NCBI RefSeq assembly: GCF_949628215.1
Contig: NC_134280.1
Span: 14,829,795 to 14,893,794 of the forward strand
DNA: 64,000 bases
DNA from: Phalacrocorax aristotelis
Lineage: Eukaryota; Chordata; Aves; Suliformes; Phalacrocoracidae
Direction: 5' to 3'
Shown: positions 10,091-25,200 of the stretch, piece after piece
How positions within the stretch are numbered: the first letter of the stretch is position 1
Layout: the number at the start of each line of letters is the position of its first letter
Made by a program: the position numbers and the translations under genes
Notes under the pieces: generated by a model
Seen by the model: only the letters and a program-made list of their open reading frames with translations
What the model was told of the DNA's origin: nothing
Database searches by the model: none

Positions 10091-13000
10091 CGTCTGTCCC
10101 CTGGAGTCATACAGCCATTCCCTGTCCTCCTGTTTCATGTTGTAACTCCCAGTGTTAATCCTGCAAAATACCTTACGTACCCACCGCTGTGCGGGAATGC
10201 TTACTGGGAAGGTAGTAAGTGGCACAACTAGCATCAATCACACAGGATTTGTTTTCTCTGGCACCCGTAATAGGGAAATAACGCAGGGGGTTTTATTTGC
10301 TCTGAAGTTATGATTGCTCAAAGCAGAAGGTGGCCAGTGTAGTTTCTCAATAATCCTACATGTATTTGCTCCACAGCCTGAGCGCTCCGAGAAAGCCCTG
10401 GAAAGCTCTGCGCTTGGCAGCACTGCTTTGCTGGGGTGCGGAGGGTGGTGGGTGGCCGAGCAGCACCCTCTGGCAAACACTGGCCTCGGGGGGCTCGTCT
10501 TATTAAGCCCAGCCTTGCCCCCGGGTTGTGCAGCCCTTGCAAAACGAGAGAGGATAGCTTTTGGCCAGCTTAAGGTTTTATTTGGGTAGTGGAGAGTAGA
10601 AGATTGGTTTTGCCTCATCTATAGGAAGGATGTGCATAGGTGCTCGATCGTTGTTTTAAAATGTCCCTTCAAACCAGGAAGTCATTAGGTAACCAGTTTT
10701 CACAATCCAAATGGAAATAACACATTGCGGTGTCTTGAGAGAGCAGAATAGAAATAAAAGCAAGCCATGGTTATTATCTACTTAGATTAATTCTGACAGA
10801 TCTATCTTTCTTTGTAGCAGCCCCTGCCTGTAAGAGGCATCTCTTACAAGGTTCAGTTCCAAGGCCTTCTGGCCTGAGATTTGCTTTCACATAAAAGGAT
10901 TAAGATTATAAATTGAATACTTAGGAGTTTTCATTCAAATTCAGTTCTGCCTCCAGGACTTAGATGAAAATATCATAATGAGGACATTTATCCTATCTCT
11001 TTCCCTACTGGATGATCTCCTGCTTGTCCCCTGCATTTTAGAAATGCTTGTGCTAAACAGGCCCGGCTAGGAATACCCAGTGTCCCTCCCTGTTGTGAAC
11101 AGAGGCTCTTAATGACAGCCTCGGTTTTAACTTCCAATAAACAAGTTGCTAATTGCTAAGAAAACAAACTACTTCAGAGGGCACAGCTCTAGCCTTAGGT
11201 TATGGTTTTATGCAATACGGCAAAGCAGATGAACAGTTTGCTGCCACCCAAAGGGAGGAATGAGAAGAAAAGATCCCACCTTCCCCAACTCTCTCTCCCT
11301 CTGAACCGCCTACTTTTTGCCAGATCTGGCATCCATCAGATCCTTTTGTGCACTGCTTTTAACTCTCCATCAGCAGAAAACAGTAATGGAAAAAAAAAAA
11401 AAAGGATCATTTTCTACCAGGTTAGCAAGATGAATGGGATAGTTGAAAAGTCTGAAAAGCGCCAGGGCTGTAACAAGGTGGGAAGCCATCATTAAAAAAC
11501 AGGAAAGGAGAGCTTTGTCTCCCTCTTTATATCAGCAGAAAGCTGTTATAGCCACGGGTCTCCAGCCTTGGCGTGTAGCCTCATCATCTGCTAAAACTCA
11601 TCATTTGTCAGCTGGCATTGATACTTCATGCAGATGTACAAAGAAAAAGTGCATGCAGGTGATGATGGACAACTGGAGACCAGACTCCTCACTAACCAAA
11701 ACACAGTGTGATGATGGGTTTTGAAAGCCTGAGAGTCACTAAGACTTACTCATCCTACTGGTGAATAAGGAGGGAGGGTTGATTGTAAAGCCTGACTTTC
11801 TGAAAGGTGCTTCAGCCTTCTGTACCAGGTGGAGATGTCTAGAAACCATTGGTTTCTTATGCAAAACTCAGGAGGCTGGCACAGCATTGCATTTGCACTA
11901 TGGTTTCTCATAAGAGCTTTATATTAAATATGATTGTGAAAAGTAGAAACTCCAACTTTACTAGTCACTGTGTTGGCACGATTCTGGTTTCAAGAAGCAG
12001 CTGTTACAGCAAGGAAGGTGAAAGAAGACTGAAGGGTACCCTATTTATCTTGCATAAGCACATCGTTATAGACAGGGATCAAGGCATATAAACCACTTTT
12101 AAATTAGCCTGCTAGGTGGTGCTATAGGACATGCTCTAAGTTACTAATTCAAAAATATGTCCATTCTTTATTATGTATTACTGGAAGACATATAGGTGTT
12201 TACCATCATCTGCCTTTCTAACTTGCAATTTTATATATAAAGTATTGTTGCTACATTAGCAAAAATGTTGATTTTTAAGTAGAGAACTGGAAGTCATTGA
12301 CTTAATGATTTGTGTGATCTCACAGTCTATTTCACTTATGTGAACTCCAAAGTAAATGTGGTCAGTCAGTGAATGTCAACCAGTCTGATATATATACGTT
12401 TCTTCCCCCAACCTCTTCTTCCTCTGTGGAATCCATTTATCTGCCCTTTTGTCTAAGTTTTGGGCTAATCCAGCCTCCTGACATAAAGCTTTAATGGAGG
12501 GTAGCATGAAAGGCCTTGCAATTCTAGCCCAAGTTTAGGCAATGTTCCAAGTCCCAAACACTTCTTCATATAGTTCAGTTCTTGCAGTTGTCCAGTGGAA
12601 GAGACACTGCAGGATTCTGGGTCAAGGGAAACGTACTGTGTGAGTCTATGGCCATAGAGTAATGTTGATAGCAGGAAGAGAGGGATTATAAAGCCTGCAG
12701 GACAGGGATCATCTGATAATTATCTATGCAGAGAATCATGAAAAACAAGGCACTGGACAGTGTAGACATTAGGTGTTTCTACAAGAGCGTTTGTCAGATT
12801 AAAGACGTGAGCACAGAGAAGAAGTCTGATGAATAACAGAGGAAACGTTAGAGCACAAAAAGATCCTGAAGTGAGATCTGTTGGCAGATCTGGGGAAGAT
12901 CTTGTCGTGAAGGAAGGGCGTGACATGTCAGCCTGTTTTTTGGTGCAGCTACCTGGACAGTTTTCAATGCTGCTGAGCATAGTGCTTCAGTAATGAGTCG

Positions 13001-15908
13001 TGAGTGCATGGAGGAGCAGTGCAAGGCCCTTAAGCAAAACATATACCTAGGAAGTACCTGTATTAAGGTGACTTACAATGACCAGTGCTGGAAGTATTTC
13101 CAACTCAGCAGAAAGCAGCAGACAACGCACTGAAAACTGATGTATTAAGTGACTGTTAAGGTTCTTGACAGGTGTCAAAAGGCCAAGCCTATTCATACTG
13201 AAACAGTCGTCTTACTTGCACTGAAGGGGAAGAAAAGGTTGTGGCAAAATGGCTTTCCAGCCTGTCACTCTGAGCAAGCTGCACGCCTCCGTGTTGCAGC
13301 TAATAGCAAAGTGACAGTGGGATTAAAGCGTACGCAGCGTTGAGCAAAAGCACAAAGGTACAGCTGTTGAGATGTCAGCAATTTCAGTTCCTGTAGAGAT
13401 CTCAGCAATTTCAGTTGCAGAAAATGGAAGATATCAGCCAATATTAATACTGTTTCCTTGTGTATCCCATGCCCACTGCTCCTTTTGTAGTTCTGTTCCA
13501 GTCGGAACATTCACATTGTCCAGCTGCTGTGGGATACAACTGCAATTTTTGTCTGTGCTTTAGGATTTTGTTATGGGCTCAGATAGCACAGGTTAAAATC
13601 CACGTTTTGCCTTGTGTTAAGGTTTGGCTGGAATGCCAAAAGCTCTGCCAGTCTTAACTGATAATCAAAGCCATGTGTAAAAAGTAGTAGGATAAAAAGC
13701 TTCCTGTCTCCTTGTTAAGCCTTTTCTGTAGAAAAAGATGATCTATTCCTAGCTATTTATCTTATTCCTGGGGCACACATATATTCTTAAAGATAAATAC
13801 ATACCTTGTGCTGCGGGTATGAGGGGTGATGCATAGAAAAGTATAGTGAAGGATGAGCATTCAGAAACACAGCTGTGGGAACAGAGCAGGGAATTCCATT
13901 TCTGGTCTCAAATCAAACCTTCAAACTCCAGTATTAAAGAAGTGAAAAGATGGCTAATTGCATTGTTGGGATTGGCAGGTATATAGATCAAAGCAATCAA
14001 AGGAAAGCAAAGAGCCTTTAGAGGAGCTGCAAGATATTTTCTTCCCAATGTACTACAGCTTGGAATTGGTCAGGGATCAAAAGCTAGTGTGTTAGAAGGC
14101 AGCAAAGAGGCTGCAAGGCACTTGGCTGGCTACATTACTTTGTGGGACTGACTTCTGTTTCTACTCAAACACCCTTGGCATTACATTTTGAAGTATTCCT
14201 CTGCTGGTCCAGATCTGTCTAAAACTCAGGTGGGCTCTTTGTGGTGGCAGATGTGGGAAAGGGAAAACATGCAGGTGATCATGTTCTTACCACTTTACTA
14301 CTGCATTTTCAGATCCTGGGACTAATTGTACAAGCTCCCTCAGGTCTAGCTAGATGTGCCAGAAATTGATGATAGGAAGTGAACATCTTGTGCAGTAAAA
14401 GAAAAAATCCTTCTCTCAGACAGGACTCCTTAAGTATAATCCTTAAAAAATCCTTGATCTGAATGTACTTTGCAATCTCTGCCTAGGCTAACAGACATCT
14501 ATCTACGTTAACATGGATGCTGGTGGAAAATCTGGATACCAACAGCAGAGTGCTGAGAAGCAAAATCAATTACAGGTTCTGGACAAATCAATTCATGCTG
14601 AACTCCATGGTCCTGCAAGTAGTCTACTGCTATTTAAAACTGCTTTGGATCTATCCACATTGTGCAGACAGACCCTATACCATATTGCATTTTAAATTGC
14701 ATTAGGGCCTAGTCATATTACGGACATCACTATGATACCATTTGGCAAAACCGGAACAAAGTTCACAAACATAAGTTCATTGTCTAGCCTGAGACTTCTT
14801 GCCAGTGCGTATGAGCCAAACTTGTATCCAGGACAATTGTACATTGTCTATAACTAATATAGTCTTTTTTTTCAAGAGCTCTGGTCCTGCAATTAGCTAG
14901 CTGTAGTGAAAGGGAGGTAGCTATAGTGAATTAAGATGTCACATGTCTTCACAATACAACTAATTAGCACCATTTCCCTTTGGAATTGGAAGCAACATGT
15001 CTTGGGATGGGGAAGATGCCAATTCTTACAGACAATGCTGTAATATTTAACAGATTTAATCATACTATCTAACCTTGATAATATTTACAATTCCTGATAT
15101 CCTTACTGCAAAGGTATTGCTGTTTGACAGCAAGCAGAAACTGGAGCTGTTTCACTGAGTCAGTCGGCCTAGGTGATAACTGAGCACTGCTCCATGGTGG
15201 GATTACTTTGCAAACACTATGCCCTTCCAAGTCTGCTGCAGGTAAGGCTCTATTTTCCTATCTCATTAGTAGCTGTGGAAGCTACAAACAGAGCGTAGGC
15301 TATTCTGGCAGGAGAAGGGTTAGGGAGCAAAGACTTTGTGGACCAGGTCTTTGGATTCTGGTTTGTGTTGTGGAACAAACCTTTAAAATGTTTATAATCC
15401 CGGTCCAGAGGTAGACTTGGTCTTAGCTCTTGCTAGCAAGACTGGGAGGCAGAGCACAGTTGCATTCAAAGGATTTCTCTTTGGTGGAAATATCACGAAG
15501 AGGATTATTATTACATATTCCACTTTATGCATAGCTAGAATGATACGCGGAACAGACATACCTGGAACAAGATAACATATAGGTCCTAGGAATAAGTGTA
15601 TCTATGAATCAGAAATGTTGGCTGTAGCACATATCATTTGCTCATATAAGCACTAACTGAGAGCATCGATATGGATGCAGTGCCCAAAGAACTGGAAATA
15701 CATGCTTTGCTTAAGAAAAGCAGAATGGTGGGGTGGTTGAATACTGGAGATGAAGTGCAATTAATTTCTTCCACTTGTTCTCAACAGAACATGACTTTGT
15801 ACACCACACCTAGTACGTCAGCCTTGCAGGCTGATAATGTGCAAAATACAAAGGCAGTATCTAAAAATTGGGTGGGCATCTTTTTGATTTGCTGAACTTT
15901 TCATACTC
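10091..15908. other. Intergenic DNA right of the TMEM177 promoter
   Basis: No gene is recognised. Moderate GC shoulders of the CpG island reach to about 10530; the rest is AT-rich. A 27-bp imperfect tandem duplication lies at 13369-13422 and a poly(A) tract near 11391-11403. The reading frames here are short and lack recognisable domains. Confidence 0.6.
13369..13422. repeat. 27-bp imperfect tandem duplication
   Basis: Two copies of a 27-base unit sharing TCAGCAATTTCAGTT lie at 13369-13395 and 13396-13422. They differ at a few positions, so the duplication is not recent. Confidence 0.75.
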
Positions 15909-16223
15909 TTGGGAGGAGGAGGTGCATGTGCTGATCTCTTCTCTCTGGTGACCAATGATGGGACCTGAGGGAGTAGCAGAAGGATGTGCCAGGGGAGGTT
16001 TAGGCTGGATATTTAAAAAAAGTTTCTTCATCCAGAGGGTGGTGGAACACTGGAACAGGCTCCTCAGAGAGGCATTCACGCACCAAGCCTGATGGTATTC
16101 AAGAAGCACTTAGACAACACCCTCAGATGCATGGTGGGATTTTTGGGGTTGTCCTGTTCAGGGACAGGAGTTGGACTCAATGATCCTTGTGGGTCCCTTC
16201 CAACCCAGGACATTCTATGATTC
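15909..16223 (+). mobile_element. CR1 LINE fragment, 3' end, plus orientation
   Basis: The sequence follows the terminal part of the avian CR1 retrotransposon: AGGGGAGGTTTAGGCTGGAT, CAGAGGGTGGTGGAACACTG, GTTGGACTCAATGATCCTTG, GTCCCTTCCAACCCAGGACA, then the typical terminal ATTCTATGATTC at about 16212-16223. It is strongly 5' truncated, holding only the end of the reverse transcriptase frame and the 3' untranslated region. Substitutions and a short A-rich expansion near 16014-16020 show it is an old, dead copy. Confidence 0.92.
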
Positions 16224-19200
16224 ACTCAGACTCAGTTCTCAACCATCTTGACAGATGATAGCAAAAACGCCAAGAAGGTGGGCACTGTTACCTGCTAAGG
16301 CAGGTTTGTTTCAGAAACAAACTATGGTTGTTAAACCATCAGAAACTAAATTGCCTCAGTAAAGCGTACATGGAAGTCTGGTGTCCCTTAGTGGTGCATA
16401 CTGTGTAAGGATGTGCAAGGATATGTCTCCCGCCCCATGGAGTTTAAATTCTGAGGATCAGATTATGCCAGGAGAGGCTGGGTGAAATAAATCAAATCAG
16501 GGATGCCATAATATTTTAAGTGAAAATTCTCTATTTCATGCATTTGAAGCCTATGAAAAGAGTACATGCTCCTGGCACAAGCACAGACCACAGATTCCAT
16601 CCTGACTCAAGTCAGCTGAAAAGACATCCCAGTTCTGGGACAGAGTTATCAACAGAAATAACTGGATTAAATGAAGAGGAAATGCAAGTTGAACGTTAAA
16701 GTGAGATCTATTTGGAACATATTGAATTAATGGAAACCCAATTGGTTTAAGACTTGCCTTACACAAAGTTATAACCAAAGCTCAGATCCACATCTGTGCT
16801 GTCTAGGGGAAGAGGACTCATGCTGATAATAGTAGTGAAAGATACATTCTGTTAATGCAGAAATAATTTTCTGTCACCACTGGAAATCCAGCATTTTCTT
16901 TATGTTTCCCTACTGAGTGCCAGTTTGCTCAGTGCTTTGCTGGAGACTCTCAGTCCCAACCTGTGGAGTTTCTAAATTAAAAATAAATTCTACCTAACTA
17001 CATATTTTTTCCACACTCAAAGTGGCATGTAATTTTTTCTCAGTTAGAAAGTCATAGTTAAAATATTTAAGGAAAGTTCATCATGAGAAGATGGGATCAT
17101 ATATAGCTGTAACCCACAACCTTTTTTCTTTGGCAATATGTTTAACTGGGGAAATATAACAGCTTCTGTGTGGGAGCTGATCAAGTCTTCTAAGGAGTGT
17201 GTAAAGCAGAGAGCAGCCGCAGTAAACCAAAGCTGTTTTCTATAAACCAGTTGCTCTGCCAAACCAGGTGAAATATGTCTGCTTTGACACTGGTATGTGT
17301 CTGTGTGGAGGAGGGGAGGGGTCTGATCCCACGCTCCCTTCTTGGGAAAAAGCAGAACATGTTTGGCCACTGAGCGGTCTGTGTTTCTATTACAGCAATC
17401 ACTTAAGGATCTTACAATAATTTAAGAAACATTATTGAGCTGTTCTTTAGACAGCACAGATCTCTGAGACTGGACATCTTGCAGCTTTGAATGTGACTGG
17501 ATCAACTTGTACGTGCTGCATCCTTGCAAACAAACTAAATTTTGAAGAGATCCCCTCTCATCTAGAAGTCTAAAGAAAGCAGCACCATCCAAAGAGATTC
17601 ATTCCTGTTTAAGCAATAAGTTTTATCAGGATCAGACATGTTTGTTTACAAGGTTTACTAGCATCTCTTTATTTAAGTACTAGCTTTCCATGTCAATAGC
17701 TTTTTCAGGATAGTTGCTAAAATGAAGTCTGGATACCACAATATCAAGTACATTTATACATCTACTGGCACTCCAATTATATGTTCCTGGTGATGTCTGA
17801 TGAAGTTCACAATACATACAATTTCCTGTAGCTGGCTTGAAGCATAATCATTCCATCTGCAAAGGTAAGCTCTAAAGAAGGATGCTGTGGGTACCTTTCA
17901 AAATAAGCATTGAAGACCTATGCAGCTGATGCAGCATCCAAAGATCCAGGTGCCACCTACAGTCACTCCAGAAAAAATTTCTATGTCCTTCCCTAAAAGC
18001 TGCTTACAGCTGCAACCATATTCCAGGTCTGAATACTGAAAAGTGAAATACCACAGGTTCAGTATCACTGGGAATAATAAAACATCATCATAGTACAAAC
18101 AATAACACTTCTGGATTCTTTCATAACCACTGACTAACTCTACGTGAGTAGAAACTTCTGTGAAATCCCCAAGACAAACTTGCAAGTGAACCAACATCCT
18201 ACAAAGGGGAACGTATGTTGGCTAATAGAAAACAGTTTTGTTTCAGAGAGCCTATTGTTTGTATCACAGTCTCCTCAAGAGGGTGTTACATCCTCTTTAA
18301 GTCTACTTGTGAGATATTAAATCCAAAATAGAAACTGTTGGTTTTCCCCAACTAAAGTTATTCTCCAAGGAAAAAGTAAAAACAAGGGCTGAGAAGGTCT
18401 ATGGACTATGGTAAATGTAACATACTATGTGCAGATGCACAAGTGTGAAATACTATGATGAGTATGCAAAGCAGGAACCTTGCAATTGTTAGACCTTGCC
18501 TGCAGAAGCCTGTTATCACAGCATTTTGCATTTGTATGTCACAAATCACAAGGGAAGACCCAGGGATAACACTTCAGAAGACTGTGAAACTGATAATCCA
18601 CATTCTGAAACAGAAATTGTTAAATGCCAAGAATGGTTTGCATTCATCAGAAGTAACCTCCCTACTAATCTGGAGCTGATAACAGTAACTGATCTCACAT
18701 GTTGCATCTGGAGAATCACCTGGGAGCCCACAAATTGAAGAGTCAGTCAAAAAGCTGGAAGCTGCATTTGGAGTAGTCCATGTTATCCATAAAGACAAAG
18801 GAAAACCTATCGTATATTATGATAACCACTTATTGCTTAGCTTGCCATAGGTCATTTAGTGCTAAAAACAACGTTGAGAGCAGGCATATCAAGTGCAACA
18901 GATATCCAAGTAGTTTTCAGAGAGCAACTTCACAGGTGAGTGACGACATCCAAGAACCAGGTGCTAATGAGTCATGGTGTCCTCAGCTCAAAACCAATAA
19001 TTTTTTAATAAATATCTATTTTTGTCATATGATTTTTTCATACAAAGTTGACAGGAGAATGATTTAAGGAGAATCTACGGAACAACGCTATAACCAGTAA
19101 GAGCTGATGTTAGTTTACAAATCAGTTTGATAATCTGATTTGCTGCACACAGATGTCAATATTTCATTGACTGAAGAGCTACAGAACAGGAAGACTGTTA

Positions 19201-22200
19201 CTCAGTACATCTGCAAACCTTTCAGTTGTTTTTGCTTCATGAAAAGGAGCAACTACAATGAGAAGTTTGCATGGGAGCACACATACAGACAGAAACTGTA
19301 GCCCAGGGGAAAAAAAAAGTTAAAAAATCAACAAACCTGTTTGTGTTTCAAACCTGTCCACAGTAATGTAATAAGTCAGGAGCAGTGAGGAAAGCTTCAT
19401 TTACACAAATACCAGCAAAATAGGAAAAATACTGAACGCACAATTTTTTTTTTCTGTGTTTTCTCTTTCTTCTAAAACAGTCATTTGATTTACCAGCAAG
19501 CTCTCTCTCTCCCTTAAATCTCCCCCAAATTCATTGATTCCTCTCATGATCCAGGCCACCTGAGTCTTGTTTCCTTTCTGACCTGCATATTTGATAAACA
19601 CTAAAGACCATTTCTAAGGATGTGATCAGTGGCTAGTTAGTAATTTTACAGAAAAATCAAGACCTCAGTTGTATGTTTAATATTGTTAGCGTAGGGGAAA
19701 GGATCTAATAAAAACTCTGAACCTCACAACCCTGTTCTGTTAATAACAACCACAAGGACAATTTAGTCCTGGCCTACCACCTACCCAAAAAAACCCCAGT
19801 GCCTGAAAGGTTCAACCTGGTCCTTTCATCTTTTCTTTGCCTCAGCTATTGACCACTACATTTCTTGCTTTATTCTGTAAAGCTGTTTATGGTGTAAAAT
19901 GTAGGCAATATGCAGTCTGAAATAAAGCTGCTTATTGCACAGAGGATGCCAAAATTAATAGTTCTGAATTTTAATGAGGAGATGCTTGATTTCTGTTCCA
20001 CGGGGATTGCAGGGAGTGAGTTAATACATATGAAAACAGGCGAAAAAAATAAATAGAGCAACCAACTTTGTCTGTGTAGGAGTTCATCCATTTACATAGC
20101 TCTAACAAAAGCTGGCTGCAGAGGATAAAAAAAAACTTTCTGTTTTTCAAAGACTACGTGCCTCAGCTCTAACAGCCTGCGTTCCAAGTTATTCTAGGTC
20201 CAGGCAAGGAGTATCAGAACAGGTTTGTAGGGGGAAAGTTTGCTGCTTTCAGGTTGTTTTAGAATCAATCTGTATGGGCAGATTGTGCCAGACCGACAAC
20301 ACAAGCTCAGCACTCATGCCACTGTCTTTACCTTGCCAAAGTACCTCAGGAGTGACCTAGAGAGCCTTTCTCCAGCTTGAAAGTCTGCTGAGCCCCTGCT
20401 GTCCACAAATACTGTTTAGCATCTAGTTGCAAGACTTGTTTTGGTTACATATGCGAGCAGTCAGGCTGTGACTAAATGGCTATTGGCAAAGGTATTGAAC
20501 TAAAGCCTAAAAGAAATGGAAACTTTTGTTTGGCCTCCAGTGGGCTTTGGATCAAGCATAAAAAGAATAAAAGCTCTAAAGCAAATAAGACAAAACTTCA
20601 AGCTTCCCACCCTGTCTAGTCTCTTGTAATCGGAGCTGACCATCAGGATTGTTCAGCTGATAGACGCTATCAAATGCTATCTCAAACCAAGGTAATTAAA
20701 AGAGATCTTTTGAAAAGCAGCAGAGAAAAAATAAGTGCATTTGTGTTGACATAATCAGTTCTGGATAAACAACACACAGACCGGTTTCAATTCAAAATCT
20801 TTCCCAGGAAGTCACTAGGATGCATGTGCTCCTCAGTTACTTAAGCTGGGTTTTACTCTCCTCTAAGCAGAAGGGTGACCTGTTTAGACTTCTCCAGGTA
20901 GAGACTTTTTTGCTTTTGAAAAACAGACTGATGTCAGTTCTTTCTCACGCTGGTCTTGAATTAATACTACTTTAAAATAGCTAGAGACTTTGTGCAAAAG
21001 CCAGTGTGTTCAGAGCCCTGAACACCTTTCAGCCAATGTTAGACACAAGGCTCCAAAGAGTGAGATCACCATGGAGGGGAGCATGACAAGAAATACGATC
21101 ACCTGGTTATTGTTGCATTGTTACGGACAAGAACGATTTCAAAATTTGCCCTGAATTTCACCTCCTTCTCCTCTGCTCAGCGAAGAACTTCTGTTCAGGG
21201 GAAATGCCTTATGATGGTTTAAAAAGTTCTCCCACTACAGTCACCCTTTAATGCATACATGCCATCTCGTGCTTCCAACCGACCCTTCGGCATTTACCTG
21301 TCCCCCGCACAAGTTGAACCCTTCCCCATAGCACAGGCTGCTGGGCTCTGTACCTCGCATGCCCGTTTCCATCTGCTGCCAGCTAGCCCTGGGCACCAGC
21401 CCTGCAGAAAAAGGCAGCAGTTGCAAGAGGTAGTTCTAACCCTTCACCTTTTGGAGGTTTTCATATGGCACTGCTAGAAGAGGCACCAACAGACCAGATT
21501 TTCCTTGCCAGCTTTCCTGGTGCTTTATGGTCCAGGCAACAGGAAAAAGTATCCCTGCATTTCCCAGTTAGTGGTTAAGAGAAGTTTGTCTGCTTGTGGC
21601 ATGGCTATTGACTAGCGCGTGTGGTGAGTGAGCAGGGCGGAGCATGAGCTGGCCGAAACCAGCATGGGCTTAGCTCCATCGCTTCTCCAGGGGTGGTTTT
21701 ATTTTGTCACCCCCAGTGGCAGTGTCTTATGCACTGACACAGTGAGGGACCTGGTTAGTTGCAGTTAAGGAATTTGGAGCGGTCTGTAGGGGCTTCTACC
21801 TGATAATTCTTCTTAGGAGAAAGGCTTCAGCTTGGTAGCAGAGCATCCCCTGTGGGCAGGGAGGGAGAAAGGGAAGGTGACAGAACTCTTGTCCCTTGCC
21901 ATTTTTCACCCACCAAAGCTGAATCTGTCTGGTTCCCTGTGAAGGGTTGTGGGACAGACACTCTTGACTAATACCCACTCACCTTTTCCCAAGTGACCTT
22001 CTGCCTCCAAGAATGGTGAGGAAAACATTTGCCTCAGCAGCTTTGTCTGGGAAGTGTTATCTTTTACAATCTTTTGCAATTTCGCTTTACTCAGATGAAT
22101 TGCTTTTCATTTCAATTTAGCTTTAAACTTGGCTGTATGACTGGGAGGAGCTTCTCTGCAGTGTACAATAAACAGAATTGGTGGGACAGAATACCTCTTC

Positions 22201-25200
22201 CATCCTTTAATACCTGCACAATAGCAAGACCTGGAAAGCAGAAACACTGAACATTTTGGTCCAAGAGTGTCACTTATCTAAGAGCAGCCTGTGACATTAC
22301 ACATATAATGTAAGAAGTGACCCCTTTCTTGAATGCACAGATCATGCAACATAGCTCATTTAATCTGCAGGCTCAATGCTTCATAAATGATGCTTTCCTC
22401 CAGGGACTGTTTATCTCCTCTGTTTTCTAAAGCTTTGCACTAACCCAGAAAGCTTCCTCTCCTCCACTCCCAAGTAGGGACTCCAGCTTGCTATAAATAG
22501 TTCCTTACAGTTCTGTACCCCTCCAGATTATGAAGAATACCTCTATTTGACAGAGGATGGCAAATGGTATGGAGGGGATACCAGCACAATACTATGGGAG
22601 TTGTTACTAGAGGGTTCATTCAGGCATTGGCAAAGTACTGAAATAGAGTCTTAGCACATCCTAAAAATGCCTTCTGGGTTTAGGAGAGCAAAACATCCAC
22701 ACATTCTGTCTAAACACAATTATATAAATGACTGAAATTAGCCGTATGGGTCATTAACAAGTCAAAAATTAAAAAACCACCTCCTCTACACCATCTTGCT
22801 GGTCTGTGTTACAGTACCTTGCTTGCACGGTAAGCATGTACAGCTGAGAGCAGGTAACGTTACCCACTTCAAAGGACCTCTAGTAACTATAAGTAGGAGC
22901 TGAGTAAGGCCTTGGTAGGAAGCCCCAGTTCTGTTTGTTGGAAGGTGCTGGACATTGTAAGGACAAATTCTGAAGCAGAGGGTGCCGTGTCCTTTCACAC
23001 AGATCACCACACTATGCTTTTATATGTACTCTGGATAACTGAACTTTCCTGGAAAGCCTAATCATTATTTGGAGAAAGTCCTGGGTACAGTAAGTCCTTC
23101 TGCAAACTGTCACACTGGAGGTTACTCATGAAACACTGTGGTGCCTACTGTGTATGCAGTCTTCTGACTTGTCAGTCACCTTAGCTCCTCCAAGGAAATG
23201 ACGGACACAAAAGCATAGTTTTGAGAGATGTACTAGGAGGGGCACACTGTGCACTTCCCACTCTGATTGCCACCATCCACCATGCTCTGGGTCCTGAAAA
23301 ATTTGCATTGCTATAACCTGAGTAGTACACACAGGATGATGTGCTCTGCCTTTGGTAGGTAGGACCAGGGCAAATCCACTGTCTTCTTGCCCTTAAATCT
23401 GGATCCTTCTGGGCTTCTTTTAGCATGTTTTGGGTGTCACTTGATAAATAATTGAACTGGACTTAGCTCTCATGCAGAAACTTGGGAAACTGTATGAACC
23501 CTTCCAGCACAACTGTCTCTAATCTAAAATTCCCCAGTCTTATCAACAGTCCACGTCAGAGTACAGATAACTAATTCTTTAATAGAGAAGGGGCCTGCAA
23601 TTCTGATAAATAGCAAGCAAACAGTGCAAAGAGATAACAAAATGACCTCCCTTCTCTTTTTCCTTGTAGCTTAGAGAGTAACCTGTCTCATCCCACTTAC
23701 TGCTGAGAACCTCCCTTGAGGACTAGACACTTGGTCACACCACATCCCATATGCATGAAACGCAACTCACAGCCATGGCAGAGGAGGAGAATCATGCCCA
23801 GCATTTCTTTACCAGCTTATCTCCAATCCTAAATTAATCCTGCCTGGACATCCCACCGACTAATCGGGTTTACTGACTCAGCTTTAACAAACCTCAGGTA
23901 AATGAGATGAGTATCCACTTCATTAATCCTCTGTCTGATCTCCTGGTGCACAGTCCTTATACGCGAGAAAGGGCAGGCACACTTTGAAGACATTAAGCTA
24001 CAAGCCATTTGCAAACAAATCTTCTCACTTCCTCCAAACAGACAAGTGCTCACTGCTGCCCAGCATCCAAATTCAGGATAATTATAGTGACCTCCCAGCT
24101 GTCACTGACAGAAGTGAGGGAAAGCAGATTATGTGCATGAAGTTCTCTATGGCTAAAGCCACCATATGTCCAGGTCTCACTGGACATGTTTCACAAACGC
24201 AACTTTCTCCAGGCTGAAAAAGGGCTTTGGCCGTTTGTCTTGAAGTTGTGCATCTCTGGAACCCCTCCCAGGCTGGCTGACACTTGGACTGGAGCCATGA
24301 AACACACTCAGATCCCCTGCATCGTGACTTCAGGTGTGCCAGAGTCACCATGTTTGTGCTGCTCATCTGCCGGGGCACAGCCTGAGGAGCCTTGAAAATC
24401 TGGAAAGAGGGGGAGGCTCAACCTTAGCGCTGGCAGTTTTCAGCAAGAGAGGGAACTGAGCACTCTTTCCTGCCTGCAGCTCTTGCAGGCAGCTCCCAGC
24501 ATGGGCAGGAGGGGTTTGGGGCAGGAGGTAAGAGCCTGTGCTCTTTGGCAGGAGGCTGCTTCTTCAGAGAGGAGGTGACGTACTGCATCACTGCTCTGAT
24601 GTGTACTCGTGGCGAGGCATGGGGAGGCAGCCCTGCCTGCACAGCCTCCCTGCGCAGCTGCCTCTGTGCAGAGCCCCATGCTAGGGCCTGGCAACCACAA
24701 CGATCTTGTGAACCACAGGTTATTACAGCATTAGCTACGTCTTGGTGAGAAAATACTTTCTGCAACACATTGCTTATAGCTTAACTGCAGATTCAAGAAG
24801 GTTTTTGAGTGTAACTCTTGGGATTTAAATGGCAATCTGCATACTTCCTGTTCCAGAGATTCACAGGAGATGTCCTACAGACATGTTACCCTAAAATAAG
24901 ATCACTTCCCCTCATCGTGTCCATTGAAAGACTCAAGCTGGTGAGCCTCAACCAGTTTATTTCATCAGGAACTTTTTGAATGCTGAGTCTGGAGAAATGT
25001 TTGTTTAAGCTTAAAAAAAAAAACCTGAAAGAACCCCATGCCAAAGAAACTGAGAAGAAAACAATTAGAACACGCAGGGCTTGACTTTTTCCCTCCAGTG
25101 AAACAACACAGACATTTTAATAATTAAGCAGTTTCACAATGTTTGTAGAGGGAAATGAAAGTTTATTGCTTCTGCTGTTTCTATAAAGAGCAGGGCAAAG

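Noticed and set aside
9555-10237. Several long open frames on both strands of the CpG island
   Set aside because: High GC removes stop codons; compositions are Ala/Arg/Pro-rich with no domain. They are explained by base composition, apart from the short leader frames listed.
12103-12121. CTCF-like site (CTGCTAGGTGGTGCT)
   Set aside because: It differs from the CTCF consensus at several core positions, so it is too weak to list as a site.
15861-16109. Minus-strand frame over the first CR1
   Set aside because: It lies antisense to the CR1 3' end and has no independent support.
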